A DNA stretch of 12,265 bases from an uncultured Verrucomicrobiales bacterium. GTDB lineage: Bacteria > Verrucomicrobiota > Verrucomicrobiae > Limisphaerales > CANJSG01. The position numbers were made by a program, and so were the translations under genes. The notes under the pieces are model-generated. The model did not search any database. It worked only from the letters and a program-made list of their open reading frames with translations, and was not told the origin of the DNA. The stretch is taken from assembly GCA_946480965.1 (NCBI GenBank), contig CAMLMI010000120.1, positions 1 through 12,265 on the forward strand, in the 5' to 3' direction. The first letter of the stretch is position 1; the number at the start of each line of letters is the position of its first letter. This document shows positions 7,213 to 12,265 of the stretch, piece after piece.

Positions 7213-7929
7213 TCATCGCGCGTTCAAAATCTCCGCCAAGTGAATCGTCTTCAACCCGCTGCCTTGCTTGCTCAGCAACCCTTGGACGTGCATGAGGCAA
7301 CTGGAGTCGTTCGACACGATGTAATCGGCACCAGTGTCGAAGGCGGAGGCGCATTTCACCTCGCCCATCGCGGTGGAGATCATGGGGAACTTGGCCGCGA
7401 AGGTGCCGCCGAAGCCGCAGCAGGTCTCGGCTTCCTTCATCTCGACGAGTTCCAGTCCGCGCACTTGGCCGAGGAGTTGGCGGGCGCCTTTCTTCAGGCC
7501 GAGTTCGCGCAGGCCGTGGCAGCCGTCGTGGATGGTGACCTTGTGCGGGAAGTGCGCGCCGAGGTCGGTGATGCCCAGCTTGGTCACGAGGAAGTCGGAG
7601 AACTCGTAACACTTGACCGAGAGTTCCTTCGCGGCGGCTTCGTGCGGTGTGCCGGCGAAGAGTTCCGGGTAGAAGACTTTGAGCATCGCGCCACAGGAGC
7701 CGGAAGCGATGACGACGGCTTCGGCGTTCTTGAGGCGTTCAAGGACGGGCAGGGCGACCTTGCGGGCCTCGTCCCAGAAGCCGGAGTTGAAGGCGGGCTG
7801 GCCGCAGCAGGTGAGGTCCTCCGGGTAGTCGATGCGATGGCCGAGGCGTTCGAGGATCTCGACGATGCTGATGCCCACCTTGGGATACATCAGGTCCACG
7901 AAGCACGGGATGAAGAGGGTGACGGTCAT
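7213..7929 (-). CDS. lutA: L-lactate utilization protein LutA (cysteine-rich CCG domains)
   Basis: LutA is a partner of LutB in Fe-S-dependent L-lactate oxidation and belongs to the family that includes GlcF and heterodisulfide reductase subunit B. The 238-residue length equals the usual LutA length. Two CCG-type cysteine-rich domains are visible: the first with C9, C41-C42-G43 and C79 (GSCG), the second with HDGCH (C137), C170-C171-GFGG and C211. These cysteines are expected to hold an Fe-S cluster. No signal peptide is present. The ATG at 7927-7929 is the start that leaves the N-terminal VTLFIPCFVD intact; no Shine-Dalgarno sequence is evident. The gene lies downstream of rhaM, beyond a gap holding a large palindromic element, and upstream of lutB. 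The YkgE/LldE naming also applies to this family. Confidence 0.94.
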   Translation of the reverse strand: MTVTLFIPCFVDLMYPKVGISIVEILERLGHRIDYPEDLTCCGQPAFNSGFWDEARKVALPVLERLKNAEAVVIASGSCGAMLKVFYPELFAGTPHEAAAKELSVKCYEFSDFLVTKLGITDLGAHFPHKVTIHDGCHGLRELGLKKGARQLLGQVRGLELVEMKEAETCCGFGGTFAAKFPMISTAMGEVKCASAFDTGADYIVSNDSSCLMHVQGLLSKQGSGLKTIHLAEILNAR

Positions 7930-8045
7930 GGGGAAATCAGGCGGAGCACGGGGTGCACGGGAGCGGGGGAGAAAGGGGATATGAAATCGCCGGAAAGAGG
8001 CGCAAATAGGGCCGTGGTTGAGTTGGCCGGTTCGGAAGTTCGGTG
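7930..8045. other. Spacer between lutA start and the palindromic element
   Basis: These 116 bases form the immediate upstream region of lutA. No convincing promoter boxes or operator were found. The only structure seen is a weak short hairpin at 7946-7956 (GCAC-GGG-GTGC). Confidence 0.4.
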
Positions 8046-8263
8046 AATCCCAAAGGGATTCCGTCTCCTAGCCCAGGCTCGCCGAGCTGGCGAGGCTACC
8101 CTGGGGAACGGCGCGCGATGGGAGGCCAACCCTGCAAGGGTTGTGTCCATTTTCGGCTGGTCGTTGACGCAACCCCGTTGGGGTTGGAACTCAATAGATC
8201 GCGTTCCCAGGGTAGCGCAGACCGCGCAACCCTGGGCTAGAGGACTCAATCCCGTTGGGATTG
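8046..8263. repeat. Nested palindromic element of about 218 bp between rhaM and lutA
   Basis: Six hairpins are arranged with mirror symmetry. In order: AATCCC-AAA-GGGATT (8046-8060); a compound stem with CCCAGG at 8072-8077, inner CTCGCC/GGCGAG (8078-8094), closed by CCTGGG at 8100-8105; CAACCCT-GCA-AGGGTTG (8127-8143); CAACCCC-GTT-GGGGTTG (8170-8186); a compound stem with CCCAGGGT (8206-8213) and ACCCTGGG (8229-8236) around an inner GCGC stem; and CAATCCC-GTT-GGGATTG (8247-8263). The halves also pair with each other: TAGCCCAGG at 8069-8077 with CCTGGGCTA at 8231-8239, and the 16 bases at 8095-8110 with 8202-8216 except one extra G. There is no credible gene inside. It resembles a REP-type mosaic or a non-autonomous element mobilised in trans (inference). 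Confidence 0.8.
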
Positions 8264-8326
8264 GGTAAACGCTTGGCGCTCGCCAGGGCTCCGAACCGCA
8301 CTCTATCCGGGATGGGTGAGAGGTCT

Positions 8327-8644
8327 TCATTTCTCGATGTGGAAGACTTCCTTCAGCTCCTCGGCCACGGGGCTGTGGTCGGGATTCGTCGGCATCAGGT
8401 CGCGCATGTGATGCCACCATTGGCGGCAGACTTCGGTCTGGGCGATTGCGGCCCAGCGGGCTTCGTCTTCGATCTCCGCGTAGGCGAAGAGCTGGCGGGT
8501 TTCGACGTGGAGGAAAATGGAGTAGCTCACCACGCCGTGCGCCTTCAGCACCGCTTCCAGCTCCGGCCAGATCGGCTGATGTCGCCGCGCATACTCGGCT
8601 TCGTGGCCGGCATGGACGGACATGACGAAGGCTTTGCGGATCAC
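8327..8644 (-). CDS. rhaM: L-rhamnose mutarotase
   Basis: RhaM interconverts the alpha and beta anomers of L-rhamnose, speeding supply of the form used by rhamnose isomerase. The protein has 105 residues, the normal size for this ferredoxin-like-fold dimer. It aligns along its length with the E. coli enzyme as I recall it: the N-terminal IRKAFVMSV, the active-site region Y18-A-R-R-H22 followed by [10 protein letters not shown], the tryptophan pair W76-W77, MPTNPDHSP, and the C-terminal [10 protein letters not shown]. The start is GTG at 8644-8642; this GTG shares four bases with the rhaB stop codon (GTGA), so the two genes are probably translationally coupled. Downstream on the same strand lie the palindromic element and then lutA. 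Confidence 0.96.
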   Translation of the reverse strand: MIRKAFVMSVHAGHEAEYARRHQPIWPELEAVLKAHGVVSYSIFLHVETRQLFAYAEIEDEARWAAIAQTEVCRQWWHHMRDLMPTNPDHSPVAEELKEVFHIEK

Positions 8645-10158
8645 CCCAAAACTGTGTCCGGCCCCGCCCGCTGGCGCAATCGCGCGAATCGCTCACGCGC
8701 TTCCTGCCAGATGATCGCTTCCGACGGCACGGGCTCGGACGACGCCGGGACGACCGAGCCGTAGATGGATTCGCGGATCTCGGTGAGCGACGCGACTTCG
8801 CCGGCGGCGCGGGCCTGGACCATGAGGTTGCCCAGCACGGTGGCTTCGACCGGACCGGCGAGCACGGGACGTTGGCAGGCGTTCGCGGTGAGGAGATTCA
8901 GCAGGATGTTGCGCGAGCCGCCGCCGACGATGTAGATGACCTCGGCGCGTTCGCCGGTGAGCTGTTCCAGCTGGTCGAGCACCAAGGCGTATTTCAGCGC
9001 GAGGCTTTCGAGGCAGCAGCGGACGAGCTCGCCCTCGGTCCTGGGCGCGGGCTGGCCGGTCTCGCGGCAGAACTCCTGGATGGCCGACGGCATGTCGAGC
9101 GGGCTGAGGAAACGGCTATCATCGGGATCGATCAACGAACGGAGCGGCGGCGCCTGCTCGGCCAAGGTGACGAGCTGACCATAGTCGTAAGTGGAGCCGC
9201 GCGCGTCGAAGGAGCGTTTGCACCGCTGCACGAGCCACAGGCCCATGATGTTTTTCAACACGCGGTAGGTGCCGTCCACGCCGCCCTCGTTGGTGATGTT
9301 GAACTCCAGCGCCTTCGCCCCCAGCACGGCCGACGGCGTCTCCACGCCCATGAGCGACCAGGTGCCGGAGCTGATGTAGGCCCAGTTCGTCCGGCCGGTG
9401 TGCTGCGTGGGCACGCCCACGACGGCGGAACCGGTGTCGTGCGTTGCGGGGGCGATGATCGGCAGGCGATGCAGCCCGGTGCGGTCGATGACGCTTTGGC
9501 GCAGGCTGCCGACGATGGAGCCGGGCAGGATGACTTCGGGGAAAATCTTCGACGGCAAACCGAGGCGATGGAGCAGGTCGATAGACCAGTCGCGCTTCGT
9601 CGGATGGAAGAACTGCGTGGTCGTGGCGTTGGTGAACTCGACCGTCTTCGCGCCGGACAAGCACCAGTTCAGGAAGTCCGGAACCATCAGGAACGTCTCG
9701 GCGGCGGCGAGCGTCTCGGGGCTTTGCCGCTGATGGGCGACGAGCTGGTAGAGCGTGTTGAAGGGGAGGAATTGCAGGCCGCTTTGGGCGAAGACTTCTT
9801 CGCGGCCGATCGTTCGGATGACCTCCTCCATCACGCCCTGCGTGCGGTTGTCGCGGTAACAATGCGGCTGGCCGAGCATTTCGCCGGACTTCGAGAGCAG
9901 CACGTAGTCGATGGCCCAGGTGTCCACGCCCACGGAGACGATGGAGTGGCCGTAGCGTTTGGCGGCGAGGGCCAGGCCCTGTTGGATGTCGTGCCAGAGC
10001 CGCAGCAGATCCCAACGGAGGGAGCCGCCGAGATCGACCGCGACATTCGGGAAACGGTGCAGCTCCTCCAGCCGCATTTCGGAGCCGTTCCACAGACCGG
10101 CCATGACGCGGCCGCTTTCCGCGCCCAAGTCGATGCCGAGATAGATTTGTTCAGGCAT
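8641..10158 (-). CDS. rhaB: L-rhamnulokinase (FGGY family)
   Basis: RhaB phosphorylates L-rhamnulose to L-rhamnulose 1-phosphate with ATP, the second committed step of phosphorylating rhamnose catabolism. With the ATG at 10158 it has 505 residues, close to the family norm. The N-terminal ATPase phosphate loop is [12 protein letters not shown] (residues 7-18). [12 protein letters not shown] follows near 75-86. [13 protein letters not shown] near 240 carries the FGGY catalytic aspartate, [10 protein letters not shown] lies near 265, and the second nucleotide-binding motif [17 protein letters not shown] is near 410. An in-frame extension up to 10434 was rejected because it overlaps the secreted-protein gene and precedes the conserved N-terminus. 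No strong Shine-Dalgarno site precedes the ATG. The upstream gene ends 19 bases before the start, and rhaM overlaps the stop by four bases, so an operon is likely. Confidence 0.96.
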   Translation of the reverse strand: MPEQIYLGIDLGAESGRVMAGLWNGSEMRLEELHRFPNVAVDLGGSLRWDLLRLWHDIQQGLALAAKRYGHSIVSVGVDTWAIDYVLLSKSGEMLGQPHCYRDNRTQGVMEEVIRTIGREEVFAQSGLQFLPFNTLYQLVAHQRQSPETLAAAETFLMVPDFLNWCLSGAKTVEFTNATTTQFFHPTKRDWSIDLLHRLGLPSKIFPEVILPGSIVGSLRQSVIDRTGLHRLPIIAPATHDTGSAVVGVPTQHTGRTNWAYISSGTWSLMGVETPSAVLGAKALEFNITNEGGVDGTYRVLKNIMGLWLVQRCKRSFDARGSTYDYGQLVTLAEQAPPLRSLIDPDDSRFLSPLDMPSAIQEFCRETGQPAPRTEGELVRCCLESLALKYALVLDQLEQLTGERAEVIYIVGGGSRNILLNLLTANACQRPVLAGPVEATVLGNLMVQARAAGEVASLTEIRESIYGSVVPASSEPVPSEAIIWQEARERFARLRQRAGPDTVLG

Positions 10159-10177
10159 GGCAGATGAAGATGTCGGC

Positions 10178-11134
10178 TCAACGCTGGCCTGCTGGAGCAT
10201 CTTTCGGCAATAGCCCTGAAACGGTGGAGAAGGTGCGCCGGATCTCCGCCACCGATCCCGCGAAGAGATACACGTCGTAGCGGAAGACCAATCCGGGCGT
10301 GACGGGAAAGTGGACCAATGGAGCGAAGTAGGAACACGCGCCCCGGTCGGCGCGGCCGCCGCCGAAGCGATAGCAGGTAAGCCGGTCACTCGCCGGGACG
10401 CAGACACCGAGCCCGACGTCGTTGGTGCCGACATAGGCGGCCCAACGCTCGGTCATGCGGCGAGATTCATTGGGCCAACCCGGCCGCGAACGGTGCAACG
10501 GCCCGTCGGTCCAGGGCCGGTCACCGTCGTAGAGCACCAGCGTGTCCAGCTCTGGCGCGACGAACACGGCCGGGATCTCGTGGTCGCGCGGCGGATGGGA
10601 GTTCGTGCCCGAGTAAGTCATCTGAAAGCGGATGTGCGCCAATCGGCCGGTCAGCGTGATCCATTGCTCGAAGACCACGTTGGTCAGCTCCTCGCCCGAG
10701 GCCCAGTGCCGGGCGACCGTCTTCGCGTGGAGGGAATTGGTGGTGTGGGTCAGCTCCAGGACGGTGGCTGGCTTGCCGCGCCAGTCGCCGCCCTGGACCG
10801 GATTCCAGCGCCACGGCTCCTTGTTCCAGAGCGAACCGTCCTCCGCGCCGTAATAGGACTGCTGGATGAGCCGGCCGCGATCCCAGTGATTGACCAAGTT
10901 GTTGGTCGAGCCGCTGGGCGCGAACCAAGCGATGCCGGCACCCGAAGAACGAATCACACCCAGCCGGACCTGGCCGTTGTCGAGGAACACCCAGTCGTTC
11001 GTGGCCGGATGCGCGGTGGTGTCGGCAAGCGCCGGTGCGGGATGGAGCGCAAGCAGGAGCAGGGTGGTGAAGACAAGAAGGCCAATCTGATTGGGTGGGC
11101 GGATCGGACGGGCTGACCGAGATCCAAGGCCCAA
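10178..11134 (-). CDS. Secreted protein of unknown function, possibly carbohydrate-active
   Basis: I do not recognise a named family. A clear signal peptide core (LLVFTTLLLLALHPAPALA) is followed by a mature part of about 280 residues, rich in predicted beta strands and aromatic residues. Visible blocks are NGQVRLGV, GRLIQQSYYG, WRWNPVQGGDW, FEQWITLTGRLAHIRF, EIPAVFV, YDGDRPWTDG, ERWAAYVGTNDVGLGV and a C-terminal YDVYLFAG. The repeated tryptophans and Asp-rich motifs fit a beta-sandwich that binds or cleaves sugars (inference). It ends 19 bases before rhaB, so it may feed rhamnose from a polymer into the pathway. The start is uncertain: no in-frame ATG or GTG lies between the signal peptide core and the transposon flank, so I chose TTG at 11134, which gives a basic N-terminus. 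The ORF stays open to 11308, but that part only translates repeat and transposase sequence. Confidence 0.7.
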   Translation of the reverse strand: MGLGSRSARPIRPPNQIGLLVFTTLLLLALHPAPALADTTAHPATNDWVFLDNGQVRLGVIRSSGAGIAWFAPSGSTNNLVNHWDRGRLIQQSYYGAEDGSLWNKEPWRWNPVQGGDWRGKPATVLELTHTTNSLHAKTVARHWASGEELTNVVFEQWITLTGRLAHIRFQMTYSGTNSHPPRDHEIPAVFVAPELDTLVLYDGDRPWTDGPLHRSRPGWPNESRRMTERWAAYVGTNDVGLGVCVPASDRLTCYRFGGGRADRGACSYFAPLVHFPVTPGLVFRYDVYLFAGSVAEIRRTFSTVSGLLPKDAPAGQR

Positions 11135-11153
11135 CGGGCCGGGTTTAATGAAG

Positions 11154-11172
11154 CCCAGGGCAACGCCCTGGG
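11154..11172. repeat. Outer left hairpin of the IS200/RAYT-like unit
   Basis: CCCAGGGC-AAC-GCCCTGGG, a perfect eight-base stem with a three-base loop. It is the exact reverse complement of 11734-11752. The core CCCAGGG also occurs in the element at 8046-8263. Confidence 0.85.
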
Positions 11173-11195
11173 TCGTTCGATCCCCAAGATGACGA

Positions 11196-11208
11196 GCCCT
11201 GAAAGGGC
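11196..11208. repeat. Inner left hairpin of the IS200/RAYT-like unit
   Basis: GCCCT-GAA-AGGGC, a five-base stem with a GAA triloop. It is followed by the palindrome GGTTTAACC (11209-11217). It is the reverse complement of 11694-11706 and lies just past the transposase stop codon. Confidence 0.8.
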
Positions 11209-11222
11209 GGTTTAACCACAAT

Positions 11223-11675
11223 TCAATCCCACACATAGCGTTCATCGATTGCCATCCGGTGTTTGCGGAAGAACGTCCGCACCTCGTCCTGAAACGACAC
11301 GGTGGCATGGTGTTCCTGTTGATTGGCGATGTAGCGGGTCACCGCATCGACCTTGGACTGGCTGACGGAAAACGCACCGTAACCCGCCTGCCAGTAGAAG
11401 CTCGCCAACGCCGGATCGCGTCGTTTGATCCACTTCGAGGTTCCGGTCTTCAGATTTTCCACGACGTCTTTCAGGGCGTGGTTCTTGGACAAGGCGAAGA
11501 GGACGTGAATGTGGTCTTCGACCGAGTTGATGAGGATGGCCGGAGATTCGAGGTCCTTGAGAACGGAGGCGGAATAGCGGTGAAGTTCGTCGCGGATGCC
11601 GTCGTGGATCAGGCGCTCGCGGTGCTTGGTGCTGAAGACCAAATGCGTCAGAAGCGAGGCGAGCGACTGGGACAT
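11223..11675 (-). CDS. tnpA: IS200-like / REP-associated tyrosine transposase (Y1, HUH)
   Basis: This single-strand DNA transposase belongs to the Y1 HUH family, which cuts beside hairpins using one tyrosine. It has 150 residues and appears complete. The N-terminal SLLTHLVFSTKHR (7-19) is the family opening. The metal-binding HUH motif is H55-I-H57 within VEDHIHVLF, followed by the helix LKDVVENLKTGTSKWIK (68-84). WQAGYGAFSVS (95-105) precedes the catalytic Y115 in TRYIANQQEHH. All key residues are intact, so the enzyme may be active. The start is ATG at 11675; no good Shine-Dalgarno site is seen, as the upstream bases belong to the terminal hairpin. There is no tnpB partner. Whether it is a mobile IS200-type enzyme or a domesticated RAYT cannot be decided from sequence alone. 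Confidence 0.93.
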   Translation of the reverse strand: MSQSLASLLTHLVFSTKHRERLIHDGIRDELHRYSASVLKDLESPAILINSVEDHIHVLFALSKNHALKDVVENLKTGTSKWIKRRDPALASFYWQAGYGAFSVSQSKVDAVTRYIANQQEHHATVSFQDEVRTFFRKHRMAIDERYVWD

Positions 11676-11693
11676 GGGGTGAAGGGTTAAGCC

Positions 11694-11706
11694 GCCCTTT
11701 CAGGGC
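11694..11706. repeat. Inner right hairpin of the IS200/RAYT-like unit
   Basis: GCCCT-TTC-AGGGC, the exact reverse complement of 11196-11208. It sits 18 bases upstream of the transposase start codon and could fold in the mRNA leader, limiting transposase expression (inference). Confidence 0.8.
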
Positions 11707-11733
11707 TTGGCAGGCTTTGGTATGGGTGTTCGA

Positions 11734-11752
11734 CCCAGGGCGTTGCCCTGGG
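11734..11752. repeat. Outer right hairpin of the IS200/RAYT-like unit
   Basis: CCCAGGGC-GTT-GCCCTGGG, the exact reverse complement of 11154-11172. The GTT loop is shared with the hairpins at 8170-8186 and 8247-8263. Confidence 0.85.
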
Positions 11753-11808
11753 CTGGATTAACGTCGGCCCGGTGGGCCTTGAAACGTGGCGGCGAAGGGC
11801 GCGGCCGA

Positions 11809-12201
11809 TCATGGGGCGTCGTTCTTGTTGGGCCGATAGACGGTGAAGGCGATTTCGCCGCCCAACGCGACCACGCGCTTCAGTGTTTCATTGCGAAGGC
11901 TCGTATGGAGCAGCAAATGGGAATCGTCGCTAGCGTCGAACCCGACATCGAAGAGCCGTCGCCGACAACGATTCCAAAGTGTCTTGGCTTCCTCTGGCAG
12001 AACCTCCACGGCCTCGCACAGGGCGTGGATGGTTTCGTCTGCATCGGAGGCGAATCCCTCGATCTCAAGCGAGAGGAGATGGCCGTCTTCGATTGGACCC
12101 GAGTGGAGCGCAAACACCGAAGACCCCAGGTGCCGCTCTATCAACGCCAAGGGCTCGTTGGATTCGAGGATGAGATCGACGTTGAGGAACCGGGCGTTCA
12201 T
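11809..12201 (-). CDS. Conserved-looking hypothetical protein, 130 residues
   Basis: I cannot assign a function. The 130-residue protein is acidic to neutral, with no signal peptide or membrane segment. It appears to be an alpha/beta protein: a first strand (ARFLNVDLILES), a helix (ALIERHLG), a strand pair (FALHSG and HLLSLEIEG), a helix (DADETIHALCEAVEVL), a strand (LFDVGFDAS), a helix (NETLKRVVALGG) and a final strand (EIAFTVYRP). This order loosely recalls DUF4279-like or small immunity-type proteins, but the resemblance is weak. The ATG at 12201 follows the apparent stop of another same-strand gene by 11 bases, which suggests an operon with it. The IS200/RAYT-like unit lies downstream. 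Confidence 0.7.
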   Translation of the reverse strand: MNARFLNVDLILESNEPLALIERHLGSSVFALHSGPIEDGHLLSLEIEGFASDADETIHALCEAVEVLPEEAKTLWNRCRRRLFDVGFDASDDSHLLLHTSLRNETLKRVVALGGEIAFTVYRPNKNDAP

Positions 12202-12212
12202 GGAGGCGTCTT

Positions 12213-12265
12213 TCAGGCCTTGGGTTTGGCTGGTTTAGAACCTTGGTCAAAGCCCAGCTCAGGAC
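12213..12265 (-). CDS. Possible C-terminal tail of a gene entering from the right edge (partial)
   Basis: On the complement, one frame is open from the window edge and ends PELGFDQGSKPAKPKA before TGA at 12215-12213. A proline- and lysine-rich end is common for C-termini. The stop lies 11 bases before the ATG of the next gene, which supports a real operon partner. Only 17 codons are visible, so neither the reality nor the identity of the gene can be established here. Confidence 0.35.
   Translation of the reverse strand, partial: PELGFDQGSKPAKPKA

Larger units (their letters stand above)
11143..11763 (-). mobile_element. IS200/RAYT-like unit: transposase gene with paired terminal hairpins
   Basis: A single-gene element bracketed by mirror-image ends. 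The left end carries hairpins at 11154-11172 and 11196-11208; the right end carries their exact reverse complements at 11734-11752 and 11694-11706. Perfect matching extends over 22 bases for the outer pair (11154-11175 with 11731-11752) and 16 bases for the inner pair (11195-11210 with 11692-11707), with further similarity outward (TTTAATGAAGCCC versus GTTAATCCAGCCC). Classical IS200 ends are hairpins but not such doubled inverted pairs; RAYT genes are typically flanked by inverted REP hairpins. Exact outer limits are uncertain because this class leaves no target-site duplication. Confidence 0.75.

Noticed and set aside
7946..7956. A short hairpin upstream of lutA as an operator
   Set aside because: A four-base stem in GC-rich sequence is expected by chance, and no second half-site was found.
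7165..8046. A 293-codon + strand ORF antisense to lutA
   Set aside because: It is low-complexity antisense translation that runs through the repeat gap; LutA is intact on the other strand.
7926..8696. A 256-codon - strand ORF across the palindromic element
   Set aside because: It is out of frame with rhaM, which it overlaps, and translates the hairpin element; its sequence has no family features.
8872..10167. A 431-codon + strand ORF antisense to rhaB
   Set aside because: It has no recognisable motifs, and RhaB on the other strand is complete.

Overview
The window reads as part of a high-GC chromosome from the Planctomycetota-Verrucomicrobiota (PVC) group, most likely Verrucomicrobiota. The strongest pointer is the 1121-residue secreted protein at 96-3461, which has planctomycete-type cytochrome (PSCyt1), DUF1549 and DUF1553 domains, an architecture largely confined to these phyla. 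The many intergenic palindromes and the IS200-like transposase fit the same picture. The phylum is an inference; there is no rRNA or ribosomal protein here to confirm it.

Layout. The left third is on the + strand: the PSD1-type protein (96-3461), adenine phosphoribosyltransferase apt (3594-4130), and an OGG1-type 8-oxoguanine DNA glycosylase (about 4138-5067) that follows apt almost without a gap. These genes converge on a long block of - strand genes. In transcription order (right to left) this block is: the tail of an unidentified gene at the right edge, a 130-residue hypothetical protein, an IS200-like transposase, a secreted protein of unknown function, L-rhamnulokinase rhaB, L-rhamnose mutarotase rhaM, lutA, lutB, and a DUF2750 protein.

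How the genes work together. RhaM interconverts L-rhamnose anomers and RhaB phosphorylates L-rhamnulose. Rhamnose breakdown yields L-lactaldehyde or, in some bacteria, L-lactate. LutA and LutB are two of the three subunits of the Fe-S L-lactate oxidation complex. The - strand block therefore looks like a rhamnose-to-lactate catabolic locus, headed by a secreted protein that may act on a carbohydrate (inference). The isomerase, aldolase, transporter, regulator and lutC are not in the window.

Repeats are the most striking non-coding content. The IS200-like gene is bracketed by two pairs of hairpins in mirror-image order, as in REP/RAYT units. A roughly 218-bp nested palindromic element (8046-8263) sits between rhaM and lutA. 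Four palindromes with a GCTGGCAGC core lie between lutA and lutB. A further hairpin lies between the convergent genes at 5143-5189, and a repeat fragment is cut by the left edge. Apart from the 5143-5189 hairpin, the simple ones can be drawn with three-base loops. No CRISPR array, tRNA, rRNA or obvious phage gene was seen. I found no clearly new multi-gene system; the best candidates for novelty are the palindromic elements and the unidentified secreted protein.
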